Positions 19,118 through 32,188 are shown, counted from the stretch's first letter. The stretch is DNA of 64,000 nt from Macrolepiota albuminosa (GCA_027475525.1 JAMWFC010000088.1:756757-820756), one strand, 5' to 3'. Program-made: numbers and translations. Notes: a model not told the origin generated them from the letters alone.

Positions 19118-21809
19118 ACCCGGACGACGTGAGAATATAGGAATGATTTCTCTGCAATGAATTCCCAAAGGGCTTGCAGGAGCCTTTCAATTTGAATCAA
19201 GCACAGATTGCGCTCTATCATTGTTAATGGTGAGACATTACCCATGATCATAGATGGGAAGGAGATTTCAAAATCTTCTGGAACAACTACATCCATTGGT
19301 TCAAGGTTATCCGCCGGCGGTACCAGCGGATCCGCTGGTTGTCCATCTTCCGCCATTTCATTGTCGTCAAAGGCTCTGGGAACTTCATCCGGTTCCAGGG
19401 GGGCAGTCCGCCTTCCACCAGCAATAAACCCGCTCCTTTCCTGAGAAGCAGCAAGGACATTGAGTTGAACCCTTAATAGTTCTCTTTCCGCCTCGACCTT
19501 TTGCCGATCATCATTGCTTGCATGCCGATTCAAACAGCGAACCTGGTCCTGAATTGCAATTCTGAGCTTCCAATTAGTGAAATAGATTGGGCCATCATCA
19601 ATACATCTTACTGCTGCTCCTCAATGTCAAGGGCAAGTTGAATCCAGAAGGAATGAATATCCGTCGCTGCAACATCTGTTGAGTGGTTTCCACTGTCTGC
19701 TGCCATTCGGTCTTCACTTGCACTATTGAAGGTCATTGTACAAGCTTTCAGAATATCCATTGCTTTACAGTTTCCCTCCTCTCTGAGCCTTTTTGCCTTA
19801 GCTATTCCGGCTTCCCAGCTTGTTAGTAAATCCGTTGATATTCTGATGGATTGCTCAGTGAAATATTGAACGGCTGCATCTCTCATCTCAACAGCAGTCC
19901 TGTACTTTCGACATAGGAATGGAACCATGTCAAGCAGCTTCTTCTAGTTTGAGTCACACATGTGATCATCAAGGATTTCTGCCCGATGTGCCAAGGTAGC
20001 CGTATGGGCCATCTGTGAGACTTCATTTAGTGTAGACCAGAGACTTTCAATTATCTCCCCAGCCAAATGACTGGCCCTGGGAATGAAGGACGGGGCAAAG
20101 CGGAAAAAACAATCCTCCTTATGCCCATGGACATGAAGAAGTCCTATTGCAAAGTCCACGAGTAGATTATCCGGCAGGACTTCTCCGGCCTCGGCAAGCC
20201 GTTCAGAAAATTTGACACACCACTGGCATGCTATGTCATATACCAGTAGGAGACGCTGAATCCCATCCATGTTGGTTGTCTTAACTGCCCGTGTGATGGA
20301 AAAGTCTGTGTAAACCTGGCCTTCACCACGGGTCAAGTTTGTTACACTATTAGGAGCAAAGCAGCCGTGCCGTGTACATGCCGTTGCAACAATACCAGTA
20401 ATGTCGCATGACTTGTTCATTATCAGGGCCTTTTCAATAGCTTTGAATGTGTTTTCACAGGCGGCTCCCTGGACAGCCGGAGGTCCAGCGGACGGCCGAC
20501 GGACAGGATTGAATTGATGAGCGGACGGCGGACAGGTAGAGTTAAAGAATGTCACTCACCATTGGCTGTTCCTTTGCGCGCTTGAGATAGTGGGTGAGCT
20601 CATCCCTCCTGGCCATCATACCACCGCCTTCTGAATGCCATACATCATGAGCAGGATTAGAATGTCAGACGTGATCCGCCTTGAAGTTGCCGTCCATCAT
20701 TAAAGAACAATTGAACTTCCACCGGACGGGATCTTCTTCCCAGTTGGATGGAAGATTGACTTCTGGTTGGGGACAAGTTGGACAGAATATTGCAAGTTCA
20801 CCACGGTCCGGTGCCATGGGATGCCTCGATTCATCATGGCCAAAGCCTGCCCACTTCAACTTCTTCAGCCACCGCCATGAACGAGAAATTTGTCGTAGCT
20901 CGTGGTAAAGGTTATCCACCTCACCAGAAGATGCAATCGGGGAAGTTATTCTTGCAATTTTCTGCCAGTACTGGTAGGCGGATGCTTTGCACTCTAGATT
21001 TGTCAGATGGAAGTTGTCCAGCACAGCCATTGTAAAATATGTTTGTGTCCGATCAAATGTACTGGGGACCAGCTGCGAGCGGATGGTATCCTCCACCAAG
21101 ACATCCATCCCAGAACACTCACATGAAATGACAGTGATGTAGTGTACTCCAGTTGTGTAAACAATCCATTGTATTGGATTCCCAAAGCAATCATATCTGT
21201 CCATACGGAACCCGTTCGTGGCTGGCCGATCTTCTGGAATATCTTCTATTGGCACATTATTCTCTGGGTCCTGTTGCTCTTCCTCTTCCATGATTTGATC
21301 AAGGCTGGCATCCTGAAGTCTGCTCAGGAAATCTGAAGTCATGGATGGATGCGCTGCCAGATGTCCTGGGTCACTATCCGCTGATGGAAGTTCAACATCT
21401 AGTTGATATTCGAGTCGTAGAAACTCTTGCTCCTGAATGTCCTTTTTCCGCTCGTAGTCCTCAAGAGCCCTGACCCTGACCTTCCCTTGATGACAGTTTG
21501 CATGCAATGAATTGTGTTGGATATAGAAATACCCTCCAGTATCCGACATATTCATTGGTTGGAAATACCTACCATTCCATACTTCAGGTTGGTGAAACGG
21601 GTTGGAGTCGTGCGTGCGGCGGAAACATCCGCGACAGAATATTCTTGACCCAACGCAATCACGGCATCGCCATCGTGCGAGGTAATGGTCAGGACAAGCA
21701 AGGCAATCAGTAACGTCATCCATTGATTCACGACCAAGCAATCCATTGAGCAACTGTGGAACATGGTTGATGAAGTCGTTAAGATAATCTGCCTGTGTCT
21801 ATGTATGAA

Positions 21810-21963
21810 CTTGAATAATTCACTCTCAATAATAGCATACATTCAAATCACCTTTACATGCCTTATGGATATGGGCATTGTATCATCTTGAATAATTCAC
21901 TCTCAATAATAGCATACATTCAAATCACCTTTACATGCCTTATGGATATGGGCATTGTATCAT
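21810..21963. repeat. 77-bp tandem duplication 10 (KDZ exon1/intron1)
   Basis: Copies 21810-21886 and 21887-21963; it doubles the 5' splice site of intron 1 and most of the intron. Confidence 0.93.
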
Positions 21964-22213
21964 CTATATCATCTACCGTTGGATTATTGTCCAAGTGTGC
22001 AAAGTTATCATCATCTGCAAATGCCGCAGGTGGTGCACCAGTTACAATGGGAGCGGGACCCAGTGGTAGCCGTTGTGTTATGAGGACTGGCAACCCTCGT
22101 GTGTTCTGAGTGAGTTGTGTCCTTTCCTCAGCAAACGGGATGAGGTCCCTTTGTCTGATGACTGTTGTTTTTGGTCGCTTGCGTTTCTTTAGAGAGTTCA
22201 GGTTCATGATCAA

Positions 22214-22449
22214 AATATGTATGGCCAGGACCTAGCCATTGTACTGGATATCTAATGAGACCGCTCATCGATATCAGCAATATGCCCCAATTTGGACGGG
22301 CCAGATACCAGCAGACAGCGGACCCTATTCATCGAAGACAAACGGAATCCATTTGTCATCAACGGACACTGAACAGAAAATCTATATTTTATCATGTGAT
22401 CCTTCAGTTGAGAACTGTGTGGTTGCAGAAAATTATATTGTCTACAAAC
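22214..22449. promoter_or_regulatory. Divergent intergenic region between KDZ transposase and gene3
   Basis: 236 bp separate the two divergent start codons, so both promoters should lie here. An AT-rich stretch near 22380-22440 (TCTATATTTTATC) is TATA-like for gene3. No other motif is recognised. Confidence 0.4.
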
Positions 22450-22589
22450 ATGTCTGCCCTCCTGCAACTGCCTGAACCAATATTTTCACCAAAGAAAAGA
22501 CGAGTGGAACCAATATTTACAGTGGAAGAAAGATCTATCTTTGAACCATACAAGGAACTCTACCACTCCTCAACTACTCCTCAAGCTCA

Positions 22590-22743
22590 GACTGCTATCT
22601 TGAAGGATAAAATCCTAACGGATATCTTCAACTACTGGGCCACTAAGGGGACAGAGCCAAAGATCGGACTGCTATCTTGAAGGATAAAATCCTAACGGAT
22701 ATCTTCAACTACTGGGCCACTAAGGGGACAGAGCCAAAGATAG
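22590..22743. repeat. 77-bp tandem duplication 11 (gene3)
   Basis: Copies 22590-22666 and 22667-22743, one C/A difference near the end; it repeats ILKDKILTDIFNYWATKG. Confidence 0.9.
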
Positions 22744-23423
22744 GGGAAGAGTGGGCAGAGAGAATCAAAGTAGGTACAGCAACTCATTGCAAAGAACTAG
22801 ACATCATTTGCTTGAATAGAAGGTTGTCCAGTATATCAAGAATTGCTGGCGCCCTTATTACCAGCATAAAGATCCAAAGGTGCTCCTGAAAACTTCACTG
22901 TGAGATGTTGTCCGGCAGACAATGGCAAAGGAGATAAACGAGGAGATCCAGAACTTGTTGAGGGGTAAGGATCACAACGCCTCGGGATTGGATGCATTTG
23001 CACAATATAATGTGGCTGTCAAAAATGTTATGCATCAACTCACACCGCAGGAGGAAAGTCGTTTACGGAAGATGGCGGCAGAATGGAGCGAAAAAGGAAA
23101 TCCGCCAGAAATTCAGCGCAAGTTGGTACTCCTTCTGTCCCCCATCCATCCTCTATTTGTTGTACATCCGTCCGCTTGATTCCGCTTTCTAATCGTTGTC
23201 TCTCCAGGAAGGCCCAAAAGCACGGTTTGAAGCGTGTGGACGATGCAGATGTGCTTCGATTTAGAGAGATGGGCATGTTGAGTTGGACTGTTGTTGGTTG
23301 GTATGCAGATGAAGGCATGACTATTAGAATGTATGTGGTGCCATCATTCTTTAAACAATTTTGACACCAATTATAGTCATGACAATATGTCATACTTGAC
23401 CCATGCTAACCGACCTACCTTTC

Positions 23424-23577
23424 AAGACTCCTTTCCTGATCTTGTTAGTGACCTCAACAAGAAGATGATGGATTACATGTCTGCTCTTCTTGGTAGAGAC
23501 AAGACTCCTTTCCTGATCTTGTTAGTGACCTCAACAAGAAGATGATGGATTACATGTCTGCTCTTCTTGGTAGAGAC
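23424..23577. repeat. 77-bp tandem duplication 12 (gene3)
   Basis: Copies 23424-23500 and 23501-23577; it repeats NKKMMDYMSALLGRD. Confidence 0.93.
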
Positions 23578-24439
23578 ATGCCGTCCAACATGCAATCACC
23601 CCATGATTTGACTCCTCCTATCCTTACATGCCATGACCTCATCCTTGATCTGGATAGGGATGGATTCCCAATATTACCAGCAGATCTAGGACCAAATATA
23701 TTTCAAACTTGGGCAGAATTGGAAATGCTTGTCCAGGACTATCTAAATACTCATTACAGTGAATCCTAGTTTTCTCCACCTTTGCTCATCATCTGATCAC
23801 TCCGTCAGAAATTGCGTCTGGTTACCGGTATGAATCTGCTCCTTACAAGGCAGTGAGGACCAATGATCAGCAATTCATACATTCAAGGTATCTTCCAGAG
23901 GGTCTGATATTCCAAGATCCCCATAATCTTGGTCAGCCTGAGCAATTGCGTCTGCTGAACTTCTGGAGAGACCGTCAAGGACAGTATGGATCCGGTGACA
24001 CCTTCTGCTGGACGGTTTATCTCAACCGTCACAAGCAGCCAGTAGCTGCCGAGTACGGCACCTGAGCTGATCGTGAAAAAAATGTGGCAGCAGCAGCAGC
24101 ACATAAGGCTACACGCAAAAATGGAGGGAAAAATCGGAAACAGAGGCCAACACCATCAGCGGTAGTCGATGGCAACAGTAGGACCATTGCTAATGATGGA
24201 GCCGCTGATGGCGGATCCGCTTTAGTCACTGGACTTGGGACTTGGAGTGGCAACTGGGGCCTACACTTCCCCTGTCACCTAGCGTACCACACACACCACT
24301 GCCTGTCTTGCGCTCCCCGCACACTCCCCAGCGCACTCCGCCTCAGCACCACAACAGATCCACGGTTCACAACGAATCCTGACCAAATGTATCAGCTTCT
24401 GTTCATGACGAGTCCGCTCTCAACGAATCTGTTCATGAC

Positions 24440-24674
24440 TGTAACGAAGTTACAGGGATTGTGAGAGCTTAGGTTCACACTGCACAGAATCAGACCAGTC
24501 CGGTCTATTGACTATGTAGTAAGAACACAAAAATAAGCTGCTTTGTAAGCAGCTGGTAAACTAATTATATAGTAATGTAAATTAATATTATATTATAATA
24601 AATATAATATAATAGTGTCTACTATAAAGTAAGTAAAGCTATGTGGCCAACGCCACATAGCGGACTACGCTACA
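24440..24674 (-). repeat. 3' LTR of element CD
   Basis: 235 bp; plus strand TGTAACGAAGTTAC ... CTACGCTACA. It contains an AT-rich core of TATTATA repeats and the inverted pair GTGGCCAACGCCAC. Confidence 0.92.
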
Positions 24675-24719
24675 CACCCCCCAATCAGACCGAGCTACGG
24701 TCTTGAAATAATACGATGG

Positions 24720-27700
24720 TCATGCCGTCGGTAAGTCAGGGACGGGGGCAATGGGAGAGTCCCCAGGCTCCCGGAATGGATCGGCAGTCGCGTCGTCCAT
24801 GTCGTAGTCGAGGAGTTCATCCTCGGATGTGGGCACGTAGGAAGTGCCCAAAGGCCCTGCTACTGGCAGGGAATCATCATAGTCCCAGAGGGGGGACAGT
24901 GTGAGATTGGGGTCGATGGTCGACCCCGGGACAGGTGGTTGGGGATCAGGAAGATCTCCGGTGTCGGACGGGTACTGGCGCATCCAGATTTTGTGGGCAT
25001 GAATGTCTTGCCCGATGAGGAGGTACATCCCCTTGGTAAGCGCGTCGTCGTAAGCACGACGGCTGTCCTGTTGCTGGAGCATCAGGCATTGTCGGTCGCC
25101 AATGGTGGCCTCGCGCCACCCATCCCATTGAGCAATGGACTGGGGTGTACCGTAATGGTCGAGGTGTTGTAGCCTCTCTTCATCAATAGCGGCCGCCTCG
25201 TTGTAGAGCCGGCTGTCGCTGAAGAATAGATGGGCCAAGTATGTGACCCCATAGGTGTACGCATGGTCAGCCCAGCTGACCGGAATTTGATTGTGAAGAA
25301 GGACACGTAACACATCCGAAGTGGTGAACATGGAAGCTGATGCTTCCGGGATGTCCACAGCCCAAGCCTCGAAGGTGGGGTCTTCGGGGCTCAAAGGCTT
25401 GCCCCGTAGCTGCCTTGTACTTGGCCACGGCCTCTTTGTAGAGGCCTGGCCGTGCGAAGACGTAGGCCAGGTACTTGTGTACCGTGGTCTTGGAGGGGCG
25501 GCTGGCGCTGAGGACGCGTACAAGTGCAAACCCAAAGAGGCTGCGCCAATGAATGCGCATGGCACAGTCCATAGCCAGACCGGTCCATACATTAGACATC
25601 CCAGGACGTCTGTAGAGGAGGGCATACGAGCCCAGGTAGTCCAAAGCAAACAGTTGCTTTGGGTCAGGGGGAGGGACGCCAACAAAGGCAATTTTCCCTC
25701 CTTCTCTGCGGTGATAGATCCACGGTGGCACAATCATTCGCGGGACATTCTCCCGCTCCTCTGGACTCGCAAAGGGTACCGCGATAGTCCTATACTCGAC
25801 CTCGTTGAGTAAATGAGACATAGCTCTGTCTCGGGCTGTAGGGTGGCAGTTGAGCACCACCCGCTTGAATTCATTGAGCAAGAGGTAGCCCAACTGACGC
25901 TGACGAATTGGTGTAAACTGGTTGTTAACCAGTGCATGAAGTCTGCGGACTTCTCGAGGACTGCGGGGAAACCCGTGAGGTGCCACTTGGTACACCTTAC
26001 TGTTGTGGGGCGTCGCTGCGGCATTGCCCTCTTTATCGGCCTCGAAAGACCTGGCTGCGTGGGCTTCTTGCCTGACAAAGATGGTATTGGTCACTGGCGA
26101 CCAATAGAACTGGGGAGCCAACCCCATGCCAAAGAATGAATTCTGGCGCTCAATAGTGTGATCACGGTAGATCACCACACCGAGCGCATCAGGGATGCGC
26201 CCGGTTTCATCCTCAAGGAGGGCGGCCCCTCGTTTGGCGCTGTTCTGCGCCCGACGCTCCATCTTGGCTCGTCAATTGCTGTTGCGCCGTTCGCGCGCCA
26301 TACGTTGTGCTGCCGTCTCGTGCGGCACAGGGGATTCCATGCGAGCCTCTTCAGGCTCCTCATACCAGTCATCATCGGAGGGAGGGGATGGAAGCCTCTC
26401 CGGCTCTGACTTGTCAGATCGTGGGTCCATAGCCCACACACACTGCGGGAGTCGGGCTGGCGGGCCCTCTACCACTATTGCAGGTAAGAAGGGGATGTTG
26501 GCCCCTGGGGCCCCTTTCGGGGCATCCTCAGGAAAGTGCACGTTCACGTATGCGTGCCCTTCCGGGTGCTTACCCCGACGATTCTTTTGGGGTTGTGGGG
26601 CGTGTGCTCACACCCCGGGAACTCTGCTCCCCAGAGTGCGTGGTGGAAACCATGGATACTGGTCGCGACGATGCGACCTCAGACGCGCTGCTAGCGAGGC
26701 GCTGGATAAGCCAAGAGGCGGCTGGAGCAGGCACATCTTCATAGGGAAGGATGTCCCATCCTAGGCCGGCCTCCCGGCCAGGGGCAACAACGCTCGACTT
26801 AGTCGAGCAGAAGGGCACGTCCTCCACTCCTTGTTTTGCTGCAGTTGGTGTCCTGACTTGGGGGTGTAGTCTGCCGCTTATGAGCGGCCAATAGGGCAAG
26901 GAGATCAGTCTTGCGCTAGGCACGCATGTGATCCATGTCGTCCATCATCCAGCAGATGAGGACGACTGCTTCCACATCGCGGAGGAATGATGACTCTGCG
27001 GGTACATCGTACCCGTTATCTCCCAGACGTTGGAGAAGAGTAGCCAGGACTAAGTCCTGGTTGAGACTGGGCTCGACAGCCCATGCTTTTTCTTTGTCGC
27101 GTTGAGGACGCAACTCTTCTTCCGAGCTGGGCTCGGGTTGGTGCGGCATTTCCAGCCGCTGTAGCAAGGAGAGCTTGGCTAGGCTCTCCGTCGGCGTATC
27201 GGCCGATGAACTGGTGCTTTATTCTGTATTGAGAGTTTCTGCTCTCTCATGGCCACGGTGGCCTGCACGAGGGATGCTCGGCGTCCCTCTAAGTTGTCAG
27301 TTGGTGCTGTGGTCGACAGGGAAATCGACCGGCCTCCCGTGGCTAACGCCTCATACAAGGCACTGTACTGGGGCATTGCACCCCACACCCCCATCCAAGC
27401 CGGGGGGTACGGCATCATTACGGGCACACCACCCATGCCAGGGTAGTGTGCCGGGGCGGTAGACTGGAGCAAAGGACGTGCGTCCATAGCCCCTCTCGCC
27501 ATAGCGGGGACAAACTGCCCCCATCCTGGAGCTGCTTGGGGGCTGACTAGCCCCCCATAGGCCTGTTGCTGAGATTGGCCATCTGCGTGATGTGGCGCAT
27601 AAGCGCCCACTGCTGGTTGTTGGGGCTGATAGCCGCCCACAGGTGTGTTCTGGGGCATGAAGTTGCCCTGCATGTGTGGCGGATAGCCACTGATCACCGG

Positions 27701-27924
27701 CTGCTGCGGCAGGTAGCCCGCCGCTAGTTGTTGCTGCTGCTGTGGGAAGCCCACCACCTGTTGTGATTGTCCCCACTGGGGCGCATTTTGGGTCAGCGGG
27801 GGAGCCATCTGCCCCCCCCTCCAGCCGACGGTAAGACCGACGGCGCACTCTCAAACTGCTGCTGCTGTTGCTGCTGTTGCTGCTGCTGCTGCTGAATATC
27901 CTGGTCCATGGGCATGTTGTCCAT
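24720..27924 (-). pseudogene. ORF3 of element CD, decayed
   Basis: Counterpart of element B ORF3 (36815-40039). It begins MDNMPMDQDIQQQQ with a longer glutamine run. A G-run of 8 instead of 9 near 27812 shifts the frame after PSVLPSAG. Further shifts occur at about 26920, 26550, 26270 and 25400. The conserved core (GVVIYRDHTIERQNSFF, RTIAVPFASPEERE, LDYLGSYALLY) is intact in 25267-26262, where AMDCAMRIHWRSLFGF has TGT at the codon that is TGA in B. Confidence 0.75.
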
Positions 27925-28027
27925 GGTTGAGGGAAAAAGGCAAAAAAGAAATTTTGCCTTTTAAGACGTGTTTCAGCCACAGCTGCTGACCAACTCAGCC
28001 AAGCCACGATCGGCACTGCCGATCAAA

Positions 28028-28896
28028 TTAAGCGCCGGCATGCTTACTTAATTGATGTGGGCGCTTAACGCCCTTCAACTCCAAATAACGGTCAAGTGCC
28101 GCCAACTTGGAGCAATGGGAGTGTGGCTCCCATGTTGTGTCCCTGAGAGACCATCGTACCTCAAACTCGAGCGTGTTACGCTCAGTCCACCGGTGCCCAA
28201 TTATGCACTTGACAAACCATTTGTCATCGTCTCGAGCCCCAAAATCATAGGGGCCCGGGGTTGCCCTGTTAGGGAACAGCGCATCGTCAGACGCGCTGTA
28301 AGGTCGCAACAGCGACACATGAAACTTAGGAACGATGCGTCGTTCCTGTAATGCCAGAGGCAGCTCCAACACGTAGTTGGAGGTACTTGGCTCTGCGTCT
28401 AGGACGCGGTATGGGCCTACCCATTTCGGGCAGAGTTTACTCGCCCGTCCCTTTGGGAGCCTCAGATTATGCGTTGATAAGTACACCAACGCTCCTACTG
28501 CTATTGGCGGTTCTGCTCGCCTACGGTGATTGGCGTTTTTCGCCTGAAAGACTCGTGCCTCTATGATGGTGTCATGCGCTGCCGCAATGTTCTCCAGGGC
28601 CTGCCTGGCGAACTCGACAACTCCGTGGTGAGCCACCGTATCAGCACAAACTTCGTGCAGCATGGAGGGCAAATACCCTCCGTTGAGTTCAAAGGGCGCA
28701 TACCCTGTGGTATCTGAGATACTCGCGTTAATCGCGAACTCAGTGAGTGGACACCAGTCCACCCAGTCCCGTTGGTCAGGGCGGACAACTGCCCTCAGAA
28801 TCTGACCTATACTGCGGTTAGCCCGCTCTGTCTGCCCATCCGTTTGAGGATGGAAGGACGTCGACATGAGGAGTCGCGCTCCTAGCAGTTTGTGGA
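28028..28896 (-). pseudogene. Integrase C-terminal part of element CD
   Basis: Carries RLLMSTSFHPQTDGQTERANRSI with the third catalytic acidic residue (Glu). The C-terminal chromodomain-like segment (FEVRWSLRDTTWEPHSH) follows. It is continuous with 40402-43067 once element B is removed. Confidence 0.88.
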
Positions 28897-28901
28897 GTTT
28901 T

Positions 28902-29136
28902 TGTAGCGTAGCCCGCTATGTGGCGTTGGCCACATAGCTTTACTTACTTTACAGTAGATATTATTATATTATATTTATTATAATATAATATTAATTACAT
29001 TACTATATAACTTAGCTTACCAGCTGCTTACAAAGCAGCTTATTTTTGTGTATACTACATTGTCAATAGACCGGTCTGGTCTGATTCAGTGTCGTGTGTG
29101 CACACTAAGCTCTCTAAACTTCGTAACTTCGTTACA
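28902..29136 (+). repeat. 5' LTR of element B
   Basis: 235 bp, TGTAGCG...GTTACA. The bases after it (TTTTTTTGAATCCGCCAGC) are also found after the 5' LTR of CD; I cannot match them to a tRNA 3' end. Confidence 0.92.
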
Positions 29137-29267
29137 TTTTTTTGAATCCGCCAGCTAGGATCTATTGCCTAGCATCCGACGTCAGTCGTTGAGTTCGTTG
29201 ACAGAACTCTATCAGCTTCTCAAGCTTCTTGCACAGCCACACCGTGCAAATTTCAAACAGGGGATCG

Positions 29268-31881
29268 ATGAGTAATCCCATACCTGCAGCGCCCACTGAC
29301 GGCGGGCGAAATGCCCACGACCTACGGGGAGACCCAGCAGACATCCAGGACGCATCAGCGTCCAATGCGGGTCAGGTAAGACCCAAGGCTCGAGACTGAG
29401 GTCAGAGTGCCGACCTGGCCGGGAATGAGAGCGAGGCCCGGAGAGCTGAAAGCTCACAACAGGACGGTCTGCAACGCCTCCAGGACAAGATGCCCGGGGA
29501 ATTAACGCCCCCAGTTACGCAGCTGCCAGGAGGACCGCGACGGTCTAGCCGACTGGCTTCCAAAGGACCCCCACAGGACAGCCGACAGTCAACCGGCGCC
29601 TATGGCGCCCCAGGAGACGCCGAGTCGTCAGTACGGACTGGGAGAGCCCTCCCTGCGAGCCGGAGCAGTGGGACCAGGCGGTCCACAGCGGGGCCAATGC
29701 CTTCTAAAGTAGCGGAAGCCCACTTAGAAGAGGTACCGGAGGAGGCTGCAAGGCCAGAAGTATACCGTGCGGAAGATCGATTCCCGCGCACCCCAGCAGT
29801 GGAGGAAGCTCCGGAGGTGGTAGAGCTTCCAGAGGAGGTGATGGAGTCGTCAAGTGACGACGACGCCGGAGCAGAGGAACAGCAGCTGAAAACCGCGTAC
29901 ACCGTGCGCTTGCGGGTGTTCTGGGACTTGCACCCAGAGGTGATGAAATACACCACCCAAGCGCGACTCGAGCGCTACGCGTCAGCCCATATAGTAGCAC
30001 TTAGGCGACAAGGGCACGAAGTGCCCAATGTATTCAGTACGAAATATACTGATTTAATGGTGAGAGTGCTCACTATGGAGCTGCAAATGTATGTGCAGCG
30101 TAAGGCCACATGGCAATCGGGGGTCTCGACCCCCTGGAGCCACACGTCCGAAGAATGCTCAGCACGATGCAATCAAGACGTCGGAATCGAGCTAGTGGAG
30201 GCACTAGCACGGGCGCAAGAAGTGCCCGAAGTACGACCGGTGAGTACTTTTTATACTCCAGCAGGACCAGGGTGGCGTGAGGAGCCCCCGCACATGCGTA
30301 ACCATGACCGTAGGACAGATATGTCAGGTCCGGATGGGCACAATAGCACTGTGCTCAAAGTGGAAAGCGAGGCATCCGTGATGCCGCACGTGCCCATGGC
30401 CAAAACGTTGAGCGACAGAGTCGCGTATCAGCGTATGCGCAATGGCGACCTAAGGACTAAGGGACAGTCCCTTATCGACGATCAGGGCATCGTATTCGAG
30501 GGCACTAAGCCCATTGACGAGATGCGTCGTCAATTCGTCACGCAGGGTCAGGAGAATCAAGCTTCTCCAGTTCCAGGGCAGCGTAACGATCATGATCGAG
30601 GAGACTTCCTTGATCGAGATGGCGCCACGAGACATGATGTCCCTGGTAACGGCCGGGATGACGGCCCTAGGTCGATCCCTCGAGACGAGGGCAATTATGC
30701 CCACAGTCGAGGAGGTTCGGGACGTCCTCCGCAAGGTGGACGAGGGAAGTCGCTTCCCCAAGCCGCTGATTTGGCGACTAGATCCCCAGGTCAGCGGGAG
30801 GCCATTCGAATGCATCGCGAAGCCATGCACGATCGCCTGCATCGAGTAGTCGATGATGCCCTGGGCGTAACCTGGAGGCCATTCGAATGCATCGCGAAGC
30901 CATGCACGATTGCCTGCATCGAGTAGTCGATGATGCCCTGGGCGTAACCTTACGGTTACCAGACGGGTGAAGCTGCGTAAAGCAGACAGTAGGCACATTC
31001 GCGCCTATACAGGCGCGTCCAAGTTCAGCGACCTGGAAGACTGGGCGATGGATGTATGCACCCATCTTGCCATGTGCTTATACGGAGGTGACCGTATGGA
31101 ACGGGAACGAATCTTCATTCTGCCTGAGTTCTTGGCCGGGGAGGCCATGGGTTGGTTTTGACGGGCAGTACTGCACGTCAACCGTGTCCAATATGACTGG
31201 ACGTTTAAAGGAGTCCTTACAGGACTGTACGATCGATTCGTACACCCCTCAACGCTTCAGGATGCAAGGCGGGACTTCCAGTCTGCCAAGTACACCGAGA
31301 AGTTGGGAGTACAAGGGTTCTATGATACCCTTAATGACCATGCCCAGAACATGGCAATATACCCGGACGGGTATACAATGCTCGAAACGTTCTTGGATGG
31401 CATTCCAGCAGATATGCGCCGCTATTTGATACGTGAGGACGGCTTGTCCCCAGAAGTCAACGATGTGGAGGAATTCGTGGCATATGCCATCCGGTATGAG
31501 CAGTCTCTGAAGACTGCTAACCACTACGAACATCAGAGTGGACACAAAGGGGGATCCAGGCGACTACCGCCTGGTGGGACGCCCTCACGGGGTCAGCATG
31601 TGGGGACCTTCCTGGCCAAGAAGACCGATTTGGATCGTGACTGCAACACGCGGTTTGTTGTACGCAAAACCCCTGTTGCGAACCGAGGGCAGAGCCGCCC
31701 ACGCCCAGAGCAGGCGCCGGATGGAGAACGTCCTAAATCAAGGCCGGACTTCAAACCAGCCAACCCACCAGGTCAGACGGGGACTTGTTTCGCGTGTGGC
31801 CAACCAGGCCACTACGCTACCAACTGCCCTGCGAAGCCAGGACCCCCGAGGAAGGGGTATACACCCCGCGCCCACCTTTGA
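29268..31881 (+). pseudogene. Gag of element B, broken
   Basis: Start ATG at 29268 (MSNPIPAAPTDGGRN), as in CD (46815). Ser/Glu-rich N-terminus, then capsid-like FSDLEDWAMDVCTHLAM, FYDTLNDHAQNMA and FLDGIPADMRR. The CCHC knuckle CFACGQPGHYATNC (about 31792-31833) has all ligands. In-frame stops: TGA 29397-29399 (CGA in CD), TGA 31159-31161, and the final TGA 31879-31881 shared with CD. The 77-bp duplications at 30797 and 31809 add false shifts. Confidence 0.85.
30797..30950. repeat. 77-bp tandem duplication 13 (gag of B)
   Basis: Copies 30797-30873 and 30874-30950, one C/T difference; it repeats REAIRMHREAMHDRLHRVV in shifted frame. Confidence 0.9.
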
Positions 31882-31962
31882 GCTGCCACTACGCTACCAA
31901 CTGCCCTGCGAAGCCAGGACCCCCGAGGAAGGGGTATACACCCCGCGCCCACCTTTGAGCTG
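31809..31962. repeat. 77-bp tandem duplication 14 (gag end of B)
   Basis: Copies 31809-31885 and 31886-31962; it doubles the zinc-knuckle end and the gag stop. Confidence 0.93.
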
Positions 31963-32034
31963 CACGTACTGCAGCCGCGAGTGGGAGTGACGGAGACGTA
32001 TCTGCCGATTCTGAGGCAGAGAACCCCACAAACG

Positions 32035-32188
32035 ACCAGGAGCCCCCAGAGGAGGCATCGGGCGCCGAGCCTGAGAGTGTGGTCGTGGAGGGGGAGGAGT
32101 ACGTCACAGTCACCAGGAGCCCCCAGAGGAGGCATCGGGCGCCGAGCCTGAGAGTGTGGTCGTGGAGGGGGAGGAGTACGTCACAGTC
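32035..32188. repeat. 77-bp tandem duplication 15 (before protease of B)
   Basis: Copies 32035-32111 and 32112-32188; it doubles EPPEEASGAEPESVVVEGEE. Confidence 0.93.

Larger units (their letters stand above)
18418..22213 (-). pseudogene. KDZ transposase with CxC2-type cysteine cluster
   Basis: Transposase of the Kyakuja-Dileera-Zisupton class. Exon 1 (22213-21935) has a basic start. Intron 1 is 21793-21934 as given (65 nt without its 77-bp duplication, GTAAAG...ACACAG). Exon 2 encodes the cysteine cluster (CLACPDHYLARWRCRDC, FCRGCF) and the NPFHQPEVWNGRYF motif. After a further intron (GTGAGT at about 20556 to CCAG near 20472) come the catalytic-region motifs ITGIVATACTRHGCFAP, LLVYDIACQW, HVHGHKEDCFFR and GEIIESLW. 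The C-terminal helical part runs to about 18418 (WTVRYFFNQADIWSKR). Two nonsense codons break it: TGA at 20665-20667 (CGA expected) and TAG at 19944-19946 (TGG expected in DSNW). The 77-bp duplication at 18964 shifts the frame near the C-terminus. This copy is very likely inactive. Confidence 0.88.
22450..24439 (+). pseudogene. Gene3 of the KDZ element, 5' part (interrupted by element CD)
   Basis: Start ATG at 22450 (MSALLQLPEPIFSPKKRR). Motifs include ERSIFEPYKELY, DIFNYWATKG, EEWAERIK joined over a 50-nt intron (22770-22819, GTAGGT...AATAG) to KVVQYIKNCWRPYY, then DAFAQYNVAVKNVM and, after an intron at 23122-23207, KAQKHGLKRVDDADVLRFREMGM. Later parts include YLPEGLIFQDPHNL and LLNFWRDRQ. 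I recall this layout from uncharacterised agaricomycete proteins often found beside KDZ transposases; the function is unknown. In-frame TGA follows LLKTSL (22887-22889). Two 77-bp duplications add shifts. Element CD interrupts the coding sequence at 24440, and the rest lies at 47195-47446. Confidence 0.6.

Noticed and set aside
24939..25812. Plus-strand ORFs opposite ORF3 of CD
   Set aside because: The minus-strand frames align with ORF3 of B and E; the plus frames do not align with anything.
30450..30998. Long minus-strand ORF over gag of B
   Set aside because: It spans the artificial 77-bp duplication and is the complement of gag codons.
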